From assembly GCA_002841395.1 (NCBI GenBank), contig PGZM01000001.1, forward strand, positions 610,089 to 674,088: a stretch of DNA of 64,000 nt. The letters run 5' to 3'. The translations under genes and the position numbers were made by a program. Below, piece by piece: positions 9,324-20,305 of the stretch. The DNA comes from Firmicutes bacterium HGW-Firmicutes-9 (GTDB taxonomy: Bacteria > Bacillota > Clostridia > Christensenellales > CAG-138). Below the pieces are notes generated by a model that searched no databases, had not been told where the DNA came from, and worked only from the letters and a program-made list of their open reading frames with translations. Each line of letters starts with the position of its first letter. Positions within the stretch are counted from its first letter, which is position 1.

Positions 9324-10280
9324 TTGCAGAAACGACGTTTGAAAACAACGCTATCCCTGATTCTGACCGCTGCGCTTGGACTGACGTTGATCGGATGTCA
9401 GCCCGCGGCGGTACAGCGGTTGGAGGTTGCGCTCGCAACGCCGTCGCCGATGCCACAGGTCTATAACATTCAGGAAGGCGACCCGCAGAATCAGCAGATC
9501 TACGGCATGTCCATTCTCTCGCCGTACAAGGGCGAACTGCAGGAGGACGGCACGTTTCTCACGGAGTCCGGCGAGCGATTGACCGTGATGGATATCGTCG
9601 ACCCGACGCCGACGATTCCGCTCACGCCGACGCCGGTGCCAACCGCACCGCCGCCGACACCTACGCCGACGCCGAGCCCGGTACCGACAGCAACGCCGAC
9701 ACCGACCGAGACGCCGGAGCCGACGGCAAAGTCGTCAACACCGAAACCTACAACCAAAACAACAGCAACACCGAAACCAACAGCCAAACCGACGGCAACG
9801 CCGAAACCTGCGGCGACCGTTGCGCCGGACACGACGTTTGTCATCACGCCTGCGCCGACGGCAACGCCGTCTCCAACGCCGGTACAAACCTCTTCGCAGC
9901 AACCGCCAAATGTTAGCGGCGCATACAGCGGAGAAGACGTGCTGCTCGCGGCACGGGTTGCGTACTTTGAGTCTGGCAAGTCGGAGGACGGGTATCGCGC
10001 GGTGGTCTGCGTGATTCTCAACCGCGTGGAATCCAGCAGGTGGCCTGGTTCCGTCTATGAAGTGGTGTTTCAAAAGAGCCAGTTCTCGGTCGTCGGCCGA
10101 AGCGATTTTTTGACCAAGACGATACCTGACAGCGTGATCAACTATGCAAACGATGTGCTCAACGGCGGAAACCGGCTTCTGCCGACCAACGTGATGTCTT
10201 TCCGCAGCGCAACGACAGACAAAATCTGGGGTTCGCGCACGTTTTACGGCACGTTCGGCGGCAATGATTATTACAGCTGA
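9324..10280 (+). CDS. Lipoprotein cell-wall hydrolase (SleB/CwlJ-type domain)
   Basis: A 318-residue protein. Residues 1-24 form a lipoprotein signal with lipobox L-I-G-C and Cys25 as the lipidation site. A short folded part (about 35-92) is followed by a roughly 100-residue Thr/Pro-rich linker of T-P and K-P-T-A repeats (about 93-195), as in wall-spanning linkers. The C-terminal domain (202-318) has the Hydrolase_2 pattern, with A-R-V-A-Y-F-E-S at 210-217 giving the candidate catalytic Glu216. Such domains cleave spore cortex or vegetative peptidoglycan. The start is a TTG with GAAGG just upstream. A role in germination is possible but not shown. Confidence 0.82.
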   Translation: MQKRRLKTTLSLILTAALGLTLIGCQPAAVQRLEVALATPSPMPQVYNIQEGDPQNQQIYGMSILSPYKGELQEDGTFLTESGERLTVMDIVDPTPTIPLTPTPVPTAPPPTPTPTPSPVPTATPTPTETPEPTAKSSTPKPTTKTTATPKPTAKPTATPKPAATVAPDTTFVITPAPTATPSPTPVQTSSQQPPNVSGAYSGEDVLLAARVAYFESGKSEDGYRAVVCVILNRVESSRWPGSVYEVVFQKSQFSVVGRSDFLTKTIPDSVINYANDVLNGGNRLLPTNVMSFRSATTDKIWGSRTFYGTFGGNDYYS

Positions 10281-10349
10281 GTTTGGCAAAAGGATGCCGA
10301 TCAAAACATCAAAACGAACGAAGTCCCGCGCCGCATACTGAAAAATAGT

Positions 10350-10378
10350 TTGGAGCACGGGCGAAAATACACTATACT
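10350..10378 (+). promoter_or_regulatory. Probable promoter for the RNase J operon
   Basis: TTGGAG (10350-10355), a 17-bp spacer and TATACT (10373-10378), about 135 bases before the RNase J start. The spacing is ideal and the -35 is a partial match. No terminator is seen between 10281 and here. Confidence 0.5.
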
Positions 10379-10512
10379 CTTATCTGTGAGCAGAAAAACC
10401 GCAATGCGGTTTCTTTGCGCGTTAACGAACAAAACGGCGGACGCAGGTTCGCCGATACAATGGGAACACATGGGAAAGTAAGGGAATAACAAGAAATTGG
10501 GGAAACAACAAC

Positions 10513-12159
10513 ATGGCAAGTAAACTGAAAATTATACCGCTCGGCGGCGTCGGCGAAATCGGGAAAAACATGACCGTGGTCGAATACAACAACGATATCA
10601 TCGTGGTCGACTGCGGGCTGAGCTTTCCGGACGACGACATGCCTGGCATTGACATCGTCATACCGGATATGGCGTATCTGCGCGAGAACCGCTCGAAACT
10701 GAAGGGCTTTTTGATCACACACGGACACGAGGATCACATCGGCGCGCTGCCCTATGCGCTCAAAGAGTTTGACGTACCAGTCTACGGTACGGCGTTTACC
10801 ATCGCCCTCATCGAGCACAAGCTGGAAGAAGCGCGCGTAACGAACAAAAAACTCAACGTGGTTAAGCCCGGCGATTTTGTCGAACTTGGCTGCTTTAAAG
10901 TAGAGTTCATCAAGACGGGGCACTCCATCGCGGGCGCGGTTGCGCTGGCGATCAACACGCCCATCGGCACCGTGATTCACACCGGCGACTTCAAGGTGGA
11001 CTTTACGCCTATCGACGGAGAGCCGATCGACATCATCCGCTTTGCGCACTACGGCGCGCGTGGCGTACTCGCGCTAATGAGCGACAGCACCAACATCGAA
11101 AGCCCGGGGCATACGCAGAGCGAGCGCGACATCGGAAAGACGTTTGAGTATTATTTCGACGTGGCGGAGGGACGCATCATTGTCGCCTCGTTTGCAAGCA
11201 ACGTCTATCGCATCCAGCAGGTTGTGGACGTTGCGATCAGTCACGGTCGCGTGGTCTGCTTCCAGGGCAGGAGCATGGAACAGGTGGTGCAGATCGCAAT
11301 GCGGTTGGGCTACCTGAAGATTCCGCCAGAAAGCATTGTCAAAGTAGATCAGCTCAAACGCTACCGTGACGAACAGATCTGCGTGATCACGACGGGCAGC
11401 CAGGGCGAACCCATGAGCGGACTGTTCCGCATGGCGACGGCGACGCACCGACTCAACATCGGCAAAGGCGACACGGTGATCATCTCCGCGTCCGCCATTC
11501 CGGGTAACGAGATCGGCGTATCCCGCGTCATCAACCAGCTCTATCAAAAAGGCGCGCAAGTTGTTTACAACCGTATGGCGGACGTTCACGTTTCCGGCCA
11601 CGCTTGCCGCGAAGAGTTGAGGCTCATGATGGAGCTGACCAAACCGAAGTTTTTCATCCCTGTCCATGGCGAATACCGCCATCTTGTGATGCACGGAAAG
11701 CTCGCGGAGGACATGGGGATTCCGCCCGAAAACACGTTTGTGACCAACTGCGGAGACGTTGTTGAGTTGACGCAAAAACTTGGCAAGCTGGCCGGGAGCG
11801 TTACCTCCGGCGCGGTGATGGTGGACGGTATCGGTGGCATCGACGACGTCGTGCTCAAGGATCGAAAAACGCTTTCGCAGGACGGCCTCGTGGTTGCGGT
11901 ACTGACCATCGACAGCGAGACGGGCCGCATGCTGGCAGCGCCGGAAATCATCTCCCGCGGGTTTGTCTATATGCGAGATAGCGAGGAACTGATTGCGGAC
12001 ACCAAGACGCTGCTTGTCAAGGAAACCAGAAAGTTTGAGGGCGCGGACAGAAGCGACTATGCCAACATCAAAGCGGGCATCAAGAACGCGCTGAAATCGT
12101 TCCTCAAGAGCCGCACGAAGCGAACGCCGATGATTATGCCGATCGTGATCGAAATCTAA
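10513..12159 (+). CDS. rnj: Ribonuclease J
   Basis: A 548-residue metallo-beta-lactamase/beta-CASP ribonuclease. The zinc motif H-G-H-E-D-H-I-G is at about residue 74, further ligands follow (T-G-H-S near 141, H-T-G-D-F near 160), and a beta-CASP segment and C-terminal domain complete the usual length of about 550. RNase J is a 5'-exonuclease and endonuclease central to mRNA decay and rRNA maturation in Gram-positive bacteria. Only one copy is visible here, so rnjA versus rnjB cannot be assigned. It heads a likely operon with ylbF and mltG. Confidence 0.95.
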   Translation: MASKLKIIPLGGVGEIGKNMTVVEYNNDIIVVDCGLSFPDDDMPGIDIVIPDMAYLRENRSKLKGFLITHGHEDHIGALPYALKEFDVPVYGTAFTIALIEHKLEEARVTNKKLNVVKPGDFVELGCFKVEFIKTGHSIAGAVALAINTPIGTVIHTGDFKVDFTPIDGEPIDIIRFAHYGARGVLALMSDSTNIESPGHTQSERDIGKTFEYYFDVAEGRIIVASFASNVYRIQQVVDVAISHGRVVCFQGRSMEQVVQIAMRLGYLKIPPESIVKVDQLKRYRDEQICVITTGSQGEPMSGLFRMATATHRLNIGKGDTVIISASAIPGNEIGVSRVINQLYQKGAQVVYNRMADVHVSGHACREELRLMMELTKPKFFIPVHGEYRHLVMHGKLAEDMGIPPENTFVTNCGDVVELTQKLGKLAGSVTSGAVMVDGIGGIDDVVLKDRKTLSQDGLVVAVLTIDSETGRMLAAPEIISRGFVYMRDSEELIADTKTLLVKETRKFEGADRSDYANIKAGIKNALKSFLKSRTKRTPMIMPIVIEI

Positions 12160-12207
12160 GCCGAACACGGGCATCCAATAGAAACAAACACACGAATAGG
12201 GGACACT

Positions 12208-12549
12208 ATGGTTTACGATACCGCGAACCTTTTAGCCAACGAACTCAAGAACAGCGTGGAATACCGCGAATACACGGCGGTGAAAGCACGCGCGATGGAA
12301 AACAAGACCACCCGCGCGTTGATCGATGAGTACAACAAGCTCCAGATTCAAGCGCAGGCCGCGATGATCTCCGGCGACAAGGACAGCGAAGCGCTCAAGA
12401 AGCTTCAAAAGATCGGCGAAGTACTGCAGTTTGACGCGGATGCGTCCGCCTATCTCATGGCGGAATTCCGCCTCAAGCGCATGGTCGGAGACGTATATAA
12501 GATTCTTGCGGATGCGGTGGATATCGACCTGAGCCCGCTGGAAGCCTGA
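12208..12549 (+). CDS. YlbF-family regulator
   Basis: A 113-residue, highly helical, charged protein matching the YlbF/YmcA family (A-N-x-L-A-x-x-L-K-x-S near the start, L-Q-x-Q-A mid-protein). In Bacillus, YlbF works with YmcA and YaaT as a complex that steers RNase Y and competence or sporulation signalling. Its position directly after RNase J fits a role in RNA turnover. The start ATG has GGGGACACT upstream. Confidence 0.85.
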   Translation: MVYDTANLLANELKNSVEYREYTAVKARAMENKTTRALIDEYNKLQIQAQAAMISGDKDSEALKKLQKIGEVLQFDADASAYLMAEFRLKRMVGDVYKILADAVDIDLSPLEA

Positions 12550-12589
12550 TTCGTCCGGCGCAAAACACAGAGAAACAGGAAACAAACCA

Positions 12590-13747
12590 ATGAGCGAAAA
12601 ACCGGAAAAACGATTGACGAGAAAACAGAAACGCATGCGCAGGCTGTGGCTGAACATCCGCCCGATGGTGGTGATGATCATCAGCCTTGTTGTGGTGTTC
12701 TTTCTCGCGCGAACGACGGTGAACTACGTGCTTGCCAAATACATCGAGCCCGTAGATAAAAACGACGCGACCCCGATTGAGGTGACGATTCCCGCTTCCT
12801 CGTCGGCCAGCAGCATTGCGCGCATTCTCTACGGCGCATGCGGCTATGACAAGGACGGATTGATCTCCAGCACGGCGGCGTTTAAGGTGTATGTCGACTT
12901 TGTCGGCAAGGCAAACAGCCTCAAAGCCGGCACCTATGTGTTGAGCAAGAACATGAGCATCAAGCAAATCGTCGAAGAGTTGTGCGAAGGCAATCCCGCC
13001 AAAGCGACGGTAAAGTTCACGATTCCGGAAGGCTATACGATCCAGAACATCGCAAAAGTGCTGATGGAAAAGGGTCTGATCCAGAACGAGGATCAGCTTT
13101 ATGTTGCCGCGCGTACAGGCGAAGCGTTTGCAAACTTTGCGTTCATCGCGGATGCAGGCGCAACGACGAACGCAATGTCGCGCTCCTACCTGCTGGAAGG
13201 CTATCTGTTCCCGGATACGTATGAGGTGTATGCCGACGCGAGCGTAGAGACGATTCTGATCAAGATGCTCAACCGCTTCAACGAGGTGTATTCCGAGGAG
13301 CATGTCACGCGCGCACAGCAGCTCGGGCTGACGATGGATCAGGTGGTTACGCTGGCGTCTCTGATCGAGCGCGAAGCGGCGGCGCCCGGAGATTTCTCCA
13401 AGGTATCTGCGGTGTTCCATAACCGCCTTAAACAGGACATGCCGCTGCAGAGCTGCGCGAGCCTTTCCTATGCGCTGGGCGTGACCAAATATGTGTTCAA
13501 CGCTACGGAACAGGCGACCGAATCGCTCTATAACACGTATAAATTCAACGGACTGCCGGTAGGCCCGGTCTGTAATCCCGGCAAGGCCGCGATCGAAGCC
13601 GCGCTCTATCCCAACGAACAGTTCTTAACTGACGGATACCTCTATTTCTGCAACCAGAACCCGCAGGTAACCAGCGAACTCGTGTTTGCAAAGACCTATG
13701 AGGAGCACCAGCAGAACGTAGAGTTGTATCAGCAGTATTGGAGCTAA
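12590..13747 (+). CDS. mltG: Endolytic murein transglycosylase MltG
   Basis: A 385-residue inner-membrane protein: basic N-terminus, one membrane helix (about 21-42), a LysM-like segment and the YceG catalytic domain. The catalytic glutamate lies in A-S-L-I-E-R-E near residue 263, and the C-terminal G-L-P-V-G-P-V-C-N-P-G motif is present. MltG cuts nascent glycan strands and sets their length. It is the third gene of the RNase J-ylbF-mltG group and is followed by a strong terminator. Confidence 0.94.
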   Translation: MSEKPEKRLTRKQKRMRRLWLNIRPMVVMIISLVVVFFLARTTVNYVLAKYIEPVDKNDATPIEVTIPASSSASSIARILYGACGYDKDGLISSTAAFKVYVDFVGKANSLKAGTYVLSKNMSIKQIVEELCEGNPAKATVKFTIPEGYTIQNIAKVLMEKGLIQNEDQLYVAARTGEAFANFAFIADAGATTNAMSRSYLLEGYLFPDTYEVYADASVETILIKMLNRFNEVYSEEHVTRAQQLGLTMDQVVTLASLIEREAAAPGDFSKVSAVFHNRLKQDMPLQSCASLSYALGVTKYVFNATEQATESLYNTYKFNGLPVGPVCNPGKAAIEAALYPNEQFLTDGYLYFCNQNPQVTSELVFAKTYEEHQQNVELYQQYWS

Positions 13748-13763
13748 TACAAGCAGCGTATCG

Positions 13764-13792
13764 CTCCGGCGGACAACACCGCCGGAGTTTTT
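13764..13792 (+). terminator. Terminator after mltG
   Basis: A perfect 9-bp GC-rich stem (13764-13772 with 13779-13787) followed by five Ts. Confidence 0.85.
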
Positions 13793-13844
13793 CTATCCAA
13801 CAGGGAGAATGCCCGACAATGTGTTGCGGAAACGATCATTTTTA

Positions 13845-13873
13845 TTGCCCGATAAAAACATCTGTGGTAGAAT
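13845..13873 (+). promoter_or_regulatory. Extended -10 promoter of the M24 peptidase gene
   Basis: TTGCCC (13845-13850), a 17-bp spacer and TAGAAT (13868-13873), preceded by TGG as an extended -10. The predicted transcription start is about 13880-13882, essentially the A of the gene's ATG at 13882, and no ribosome site lies between. This implies a leaderless mRNA. Confidence 0.65.
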
Positions 13874-13881
13874 AACTCCGT

Positions 13882-14949
13882 ATGAAACAGAGAATTGAAG
13901 CATTGCGCGAAAACCTGAAAAAAGCGTCTCTGGACGCTGCGGTCGTCACCAGCGGTGTCAACATCCGCTACTATTCGGGATTCACCAGTTCGGAAGCGAT
14001 CCTTCTTGTCACACACAAGGGAACATATCTGATCACCGATTTTCGCTATCTGATTCAAGCGGAAGCGCAGACCAAGGGTCTGTGCGCGATCATCGATGCG
14101 AATTTTCCCGATCAGGTGGGCAAAGTCGGTGAGCTGTTGCTTGCGGACGGCTGCAAGCGCGCGGGATTTGAGCAGGACGTGCTCAGCGTCGGCGAGTTTC
14201 GCAAGTATGAAGCGATGAAGGTCGAATGGGTTCCTTTCGGCAGCGAGCTTTCATTGCAGCGCTTGATCAAGTCCACTGACGAAATCGCGGACTTACAGGC
14301 GGCGCAGCGCATTGCGGACAAGTCTTTTCTGGAGTGGCTCGGACGCATCGGCGCCGGCATGAGCGAAAAGGAAGCGGTTGCCGAGCTCAACTATGTTTGC
14401 GCGAAAAATGGCAGCGACGCGCCGTCGTTTGATCCCATCGTTGCGGCAGGCCCGAACGGCGCGATGCCGCATGCGGTGCCCGGCGAGCGTAAGATGCAGA
14501 AGGGCGATCTCGTGACCGCGGACTTTGGCTGCATGGTCAACGGGTATCATTCCGACATGACGCGCACGTTTGCCATCGGCAGCATCGATGAGCAGAGCAA
14601 AGAGATTTATGAAATCGTAAAAACCGCGCAGCAGATGGCGCTGGATGTGCTCAAAAGCGGCATCCCCGGCAAGGTTCTGGACGCCGCAGCGCGCGATTAT
14701 ATCACACAAAAAGGCTACGGGCCGCAGTTTGGCCACGGACTTGGACACGGATTCGGGCTTGAGATTCACGAATCACCCTATGCAAGAAAGTTCGGCGAGG
14801 ATACGCTCTACAGCGGCATGACCATCACGGTCGAACCGGGCATCTATGTCGAAGGCAAGTGCGGCGTGCGCATCGAGGACTGCTGTGTGGTTACGGACGA
14901 CGGCTATATCAACCTCGTCGACGTGACAAAGGAGCTCATCACGATTTAA
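13882..14949 (+). CDS. M24-family aminopeptidase (Xaa-Pro peptidase type)
   Basis: A 355-residue creatinase/aminopeptidase P family protein. The N-terminal domain (to about 130) precedes the pita-bread catalytic domain. Metal ligands are visible: D-F-G-C (Asp near 214), H-S-D-M-T-R-T (Asp near 225), H-G-L-G-H-G-F-G (His near 288), E-P-G-I-Y near 317 and I-E-D near 331. It is expected to remove residues before proline from peptides. PepQ or YpdF-like specificity cannot be distinguished. The gene starts 8 bases after a good -10 box with no ribosome site, and lies 102 bases before efp, a common Firmicutes pairing. Confidence 0.9.
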   Translation: MKQRIEALRENLKKASLDAAVVTSGVNIRYYSGFTSSEAILLVTHKGTYLITDFRYLIQAEAQTKGLCAIIDANFPDQVGKVGELLLADGCKRAGFEQDVLSVGEFRKYEAMKVEWVPFGSELSLQRLIKSTDEIADLQAAQRIADKSFLEWLGRIGAGMSEKEAVAELNYVCAKNGSDAPSFDPIVAAGPNGAMPHAVPGERKMQKGDLVTADFGCMVNGYHSDMTRTFAIGSIDEQSKEIYEIVKTAQQMALDVLKSGIPGKVLDAAARDYITQKGYGPQFGHGLGHGFGLEIHESPYARKFGEDTLYSGMTITVEPGIYVEGKCGVRIEDCCVVTDDGYINLVDVTKELITI

Positions 14950-15051
14950 TCCGCCAAAAGGGCGAAACCAACAGGAATGATTTGGCATGACGCATGCTAA
15001 AGAATAACGGAATACACGTAAGAGTATCAGAATAACGGAGGAAACAACCAT

Positions 15052-15609
15052 ATGATCAGTGCAGGCGAATTCAGAAAGGGCATGACCCTCGAAATCGACG
15101 GGAATGTCTGGCAGATTGCCGATTTTCAGCACGTCAAACCCGGCAAGGGCGCGGCTTTCGTGCGTACCCGCCTCAAGAACGTCATGACCGGCGCGGTGCT
15201 GGAGCGCACGTTTAACCCGACGGACAAATATCCGCCGGCGCACATCGAGACCAAGGAAATGCAGTACCTCTATGAAGACGGCGGTCTGTACTATTTCATG
15301 GATGTCGAGACCTATGAGCAGCTCCCGCTCAACCACGACCAGGTGGAAGACGCCATCGCATTTATCGTGGAAAACCAGAACGTGAAGATTCGCTTCTTTA
15401 AGGGCGCGCCGTTCTCCGTCGAAGCGCCGAACTTTGTCGAGCTGCTGATCACGCATTCTGAACCCGGCGTGCGCGGCGACACCGCGACGGGCACCACCAA
15501 GCCCGCGACGCTGGAAACCGGCTACACGCTCAACGTTCCGCTGTTTGTCAACGAAGGCGATCGCATCCGCGTGGACACCCGCACGGGCGAATACATGGAG
15601 CGCGTCTAA
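15052..15609 (+). CDS. efp: Translation elongation factor P
   Basis: A 185-residue EF-P of normal length with three OB-type domains. The loop tip is P-G-K-G-A-A-F with Lys32, the residue that carries a post-translational modification in other lysine-type EF-Ps (5-aminopentanol in Bacillus). EF-P relieves ribosome stalling at polyproline. The Pro-rich linkers in nearby proteins such as the lipoprotein at 9324 are plausible clients. The ribosome site is CGGAGGA just upstream. Confidence 0.97.
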   Translation: MISAGEFRKGMTLEIDGNVWQIADFQHVKPGKGAAFVRTRLKNVMTGAVLERTFNPTDKYPPAHIETKEMQYLYEDGGLYYFMDVETYEQLPLNHDQVEDAIAFIVENQNVKIRFFKGAPFSVEAPNFVELLITHSEPGVRGDTATGTTKPATLETGYTLNVPLFVNEGDRIRVDTRTGEYMERV

Positions 15610-15666
15610 GAGCACGGTTCTTTTGACACAGGCAGTTCGGCAACGAACAGAAAGAAGAGGATTCAC

Positions 15667-16053
15667 ATGAGCTACATATCTGAAAAGGTTGCGTATCTCG
15701 ACGGGCTGGCCGACGGCCTGCAGCTAAAAGACGAGGGCACCGATAAGGTGCTGCGCGGTATCATCGAAACGCTTGGCGCAATTGCGGAAGCACTCGAGGA
15801 GCAGGACGAGAGCATCGACGATCTCTCGGATTGCATCGACGGCATCTACGATGAGCTGGACGATATCGAAAGCGCCATCGACGAGGAGTTTGACGGCGAA
15901 CTGGACGAGGATGACTTCATCGAAGTGGTCTGCCCGCATTGCGGCGAGACCGTCTACTTTGACGAGGACATGATCGACAGCGACGACGGACTCATCTGCC
16001 CGAATTGCAACGAGACCATCGAGTTCGAAATCCCCGGCGACGAAGCCGAATAA
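15667..16053 (+). CDS. CD1247-type acidic protein with C-terminal zinc ribbon
   Basis: A 128-residue, very acidic protein. The N-terminus (M-S-Y-I-S-E-K-V-A-Y-L-x-G-L) and helical Asp/Glu-rich middle match the family annotated in Clostridia as CD1247 N-terminal domain. The C-terminus holds a C-P-H-C...C-P-N-C zinc ribbon. This gene commonly follows efp in Clostridia. Function is unknown; a nucleic-acid or ribosome association is only a guess. Confidence 0.8.
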   Translation: MSYISEKVAYLDGLADGLQLKDEGTDKVLRGIIETLGAIAEALEEQDESIDDLSDCIDGIYDELDDIESAIDEEFDGELDEDDFIEVVCPHCGETVYFDEDMIDSDDGLICPNCNETIEFEIPGDEAE

Positions 16054-16084
16054 TTCACCTGACACGATCGTATTGTGCAAATGA

Positions 16085-16113
16085 CCCTGCCTGAACTCCG
16101 GGCGGGGTTTTTT
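16085..16113 (+). terminator. Terminator after the efp pair
   Basis: A 7-bp stem with one G-T pair (16085-16091 with 16101-16107), followed by a run of six Ts. Confidence 0.75.
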
Positions 16114-16192
16114 CGTGCGCGAAACGCGATAAAACAAGGAATCTCTGCCTGCGCGGCGAATATCTATATCTTGAAACGGAGGATGCAGGCGC

Positions 16193-17212
16193 ATGACACA
16201 GGAAAACCCCAGGCAGTATTTTGAGCGTCTGGAATCAGAGACGCTCTCTGTTTATGCCACGCTTTCGAAAAACACGCGCGGGCGGGAAACACCCATCGAG
16301 CCGTGCCAGATCCGCACGGAGTTTATCCGCGACCGCGACCGGATATTGCACAGCAAGTCGTTTCGCCGGCTCAAACATAAAACGCAGGTATTTCTCTCCC
16401 CGCAGGGAGACCACTATCGCACGCGGCTGACGCACACGCTGGAGGTATCCCAGATTGCGCGGACGATTTCGCGCGCGCTGCGGCTCAATGAAGACCTCAC
16501 CGAGGCGATCTCGATGGGGCACGACCTTGGACATACGCCGTTCGGGCACTCCGGCGAGGATGTGCTGGACGCGCTGCTGCCCGGCGGGTTTGAACACAAC
16601 GTGCAGAGCCTCCGCGTTGTTGAAAAGCTGGAAAACGACGGCGCAGGGTTGAATCTAACGTTTGAGGTGCGCGACGGCATCCTGCACCACAAAAAAAGCG
16701 GCACACCCGCCACGCTGGAGGGCGTTGTGGTGTCTCTTGCAGACCGCATCGCTTATATCAATCACGACATCGACGACGCGATTCGTGCGGGCGTGCTCAA
16801 AGAGAGCGATCTGCCGGATGAATGCATCCGCGTGCTCGGAAATTCGCATGGCAAGCGCATCAATACGATGATTCTCGATGTAGTCGAGCAGAGCGCGGGG
16901 AAACCACGCGTCTGCATGAGCGAGCGTATGTACGTCCAGTTTGACGCATTACGGGATTTCATGTTTGACAATGTCTATAAAAATCCCAAAGCGAAGAGCG
17001 AAGAAGAGAAGGCGAAACGCGTCATCAACGAGCTGTTTGAGTATTATCTGGCGCACATCGAGCTGCTGACGGGCGAATACGCGAAGTATTTGGAAACGGA
17101 CGGCAAGGAGCGCGCGGTTGCGGACTATATCGCGGGCATGACGGACAACTACGCCGTCTCGGAATATATGCGTATCTTCGTGCCAAAATCCTGGATGGAT
17201 TTGATTACGTGA
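16193..17212 (+). CDS. dgt: Deoxyguanosinetriphosphate triphosphohydrolase-like HD protein
   Basis: A 339-residue HD-domain protein of the short dGTPase type. Visible motifs are R-T-R-L-T-H-T-L-E-V near residue 80 (first His), G-H-D-L-G-H-T-P-F-G-H near 110 (HD pair) and D-R-I-A-Y-I-N-H-D near 184 (final Asp). The enzyme removes triphosphate from dGTP or other dNTPs. It sits upstream of dnaG, consistent with a replication and nucleotide-balance context. The ribosome site is ACGGAGG. Confidence 0.92.
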   Translation: MTQENPRQYFERLESETLSVYATLSKNTRGRETPIEPCQIRTEFIRDRDRILHSKSFRRLKHKTQVFLSPQGDHYRTRLTHTLEVSQIARTISRALRLNEDLTEAISMGHDLGHTPFGHSGEDVLDALLPGGFEHNVQSLRVVEKLENDGAGLNLTFEVRDGILHHKKSGTPATLEGVVVSLADRIAYINHDIDDAIRAGVLKESDLPDECIRVLGNSHGKRINTMILDVVEQSAGKPRVCMSERMYVQFDALRDFMFDNVYKNPKAKSEEEKAKRVINELFEYYLAHIELLTGEYAKYLETDGKERAVADYIAGMTDNYAVSEYMRIFVPKSWMDLIT

Positions 17213-17362
17213 GATAAGAAAAACGAAATATGATCAATCCGCGTGCAGGAATGCGTGCCGAAGGGTCGAATATTACATGGCTGACGGATTCAGCCGAACA
17301 CACCAAGCGAAAAAGCGAACGAAGGCTGCTGCCTTCCGAAACGTTTGCGGAAAGGACGGCGC

Positions 17363-19144
17363 ATGGCATATCCCGACCATTGGATGAACGAACTGCTCAG
17401 TAAAAGCGATATCGTCACGGTCGTCTCTTCCTATATCGAGCTCAAACCGAAAGGGCGCAGACTCTGGGGACTTTGCCCCGTGCACGGCGAGAAGACGGCC
17501 TCGTTCTCCGTCTCGCCTGACAAGCAGCTCTACTACTGCTTCGGTTGCCACATCGGCGGTTCGGTGATCCAGTTCATCATGGATGTAGAGCATATGACGT
17601 TTCACGAGGCGGTCGAGCACCTCGCCAATCGCGCGGGGCTTGCCATGCCGCAGGAGGTCAACGACGCCGCGATGATGCAGGAGCGCGCAAAGCGCGAGCG
17701 ACTCGCGGAGGCATGCCAGCTTGCGGCACGGTTCTTTATGGAGACCCTGCTGGGCGAAGGCGGCGTTTCGGGCCGCGCGTATCTCAAAAAGCGCGGCATC
17801 AGCAGCGACGCGGTCAAGCGATTCGGCATCGGCTACGCGCCGAGCGAATGGGAAGCCCTCAAGAAGCACTTAGGCGACAAGGGATTCACGCCAGAGGAGC
17901 TGGTTGAGGCGGGGCTGCTCGTGAAGAAAGCAGACTCTGACCGCACGTATGACGCCTACCGCGGGCGGGTGATCTTCCCGATCATCGCCGCAAACGGCCG
18001 CGTGATCGGCTTTGGCGCACGCGTGCTGAACAACGACGAGAAACCCAAATACATCAATACCGGCGACACGCTGTTATATAACAAACGCAACAATCTCTAC
18101 GGCCTGAACCTGCAAAAGAGCGGGAAGCTCAACGATCTCGTGATGGTCGAAGGATACACCGACGTCATCGGATTGTATGAAGCAGGCGTTACGAACGCCG
18201 TAGCGAGCCTTGGAACCGCGTTGACGCAGCAACAGGCAAGATTGCTCAAACGCTACGTAAGCAACGTATACATCGCCTACGACGGCGATGCGGCGGGGCA
18301 GAACGCAACCATTCGCGGACTGGACATTCTTTCGGCGGAAGGGCTGAATGTTCGGGTGATCGTATTCCCCGGCGGACAGGACCCGGACGAGTTTGTTCGC
18401 GCGAACGGGAAAGAAGGATTCGACCACCTCAAGGAAGAAGCGTTGACGCTCAACTCCTTCAAGCTCGTCGCGCTTGCGCGAAACTATGATCTTTCCAAAG
18501 ATACCGAACGCGAGCAATACACCATGGAAGCCTGCCGGTTTATCGGCTCGCTATCGCCCGTGGAGCGGGAGCGGCATTATCAGCAGCTCTCCAAGCAGAC
18601 GGGGTATTCGATGGAAACGCTGCGCGCGCAGGGCGCGAGCGCACGACCAGATGAGCGACAGCAACCGGTCACCGTGAAGGATAAGATTGCGGTCGGGCGA
18701 CGCCGCGAAGCGGAGCCGGACAACGAACGCATCCGCGCCGAGAATGCACTGCTGTTTCATATGCTGCAATATCCTGTTGCGATCAAACTCGCGCAGGAAC
18801 AGGGGCTGGAGAAACAATTTGCCAGCGAGGGCATGCGCACGTTTGCAAAAGGGCTTGCGGAGGCGTATGCGCGTGGCATGGAGCCAAACCTGCCGCTGCT
18901 GCTCTCCAATATGGAGAAAGTGGACGCAGAACGCGTCAGCGCGGCGTTGAAGGACGAAGCCGCCTGCACCGAGCCGGAAAAAGCGGCAAAAGACTGTCTC
19001 TGCCGGATTGAAAAATGCAATCTTGCAGAGCAGATAGAAGAGATCAAACGCCAGTTGATCGATCCGGCATTGTCGGCGGATCAGCGGGCGGGATATTTAA
19101 GAGAGATGCAAGCACTGAACCTGCGGATGCGGGGCCTAAGCTGA
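17363..19144 (+). CDS. dnaG: DNA primase
   Basis: A 593-residue primase from the ATG at 17363 (AAAGGA just upstream); an in-frame TTG at 17345 is less likely. The zinc-binding CHC2 domain (C-P-V-H-G near 39, C-F-G-C near 59), the catalytic Toprim domain (V-E-G-Y-T-D near 259, Y-D-G-D-A-A-G near 303) and a helical helicase-binding C-terminus are present in order. It makes RNA primers for Okazaki fragments. rpoD follows 11 bases after its stop, the conserved macromolecular-synthesis arrangement. Confidence 0.97.
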   Translation: MAYPDHWMNELLSKSDIVTVVSSYIELKPKGRRLWGLCPVHGEKTASFSVSPDKQLYYCFGCHIGGSVIQFIMDVEHMTFHEAVEHLANRAGLAMPQEVNDAAMMQERAKRERLAEACQLAARFFMETLLGEGGVSGRAYLKKRGISSDAVKRFGIGYAPSEWEALKKHLGDKGFTPEELVEAGLLVKKADSDRTYDAYRGRVIFPIIAANGRVIGFGARVLNNDEKPKYINTGDTLLYNKRNNLYGLNLQKSGKLNDLVMVEGYTDVIGLYEAGVTNAVASLGTALTQQQARLLKRYVSNVYIAYDGDAAGQNATIRGLDILSAEGLNVRVIVFPGGQDPDEFVRANGKEGFDHLKEEALTLNSFKLVALARNYDLSKDTEREQYTMEACRFIGSLSPVERERHYQQLSKQTGYSMETLRAQGASARPDERQQPVTVKDKIAVGRRREAEPDNERIRAENALLFHMLQYPVAIKLAQEQGLEKQFASEGMRTFAKGLAEAYARGMEPNLPLLLSNMEKVDAERVSAALKDEAACTEPEKAAKDCLCRIEKCNLAEQIEEIKRQLIDPALSADQRAGYLREMQALNLRMRGLS

Positions 19145-19155
19145 AAGGAGCGGGT

Positions 19156-20238
<1,083 letters not shown>

Positions 20239-20250
20239 ACCGCATATACT

Positions 20251-20275
20251 GCCCGCCGCTCGCCGGCGGGCACTT
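20251..20275 (+). terminator. GC hairpin after rpoD
   Basis: A perfect 8-bp stem (20251-20258 with 20264-20271), five-base loop, weak T tract. It could be a partial terminator before the next gene. Confidence 0.5.
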
Positions 20276-20305
20276 TCGGAAACGGACACGAATAAGGAAC
20301 AGCGC

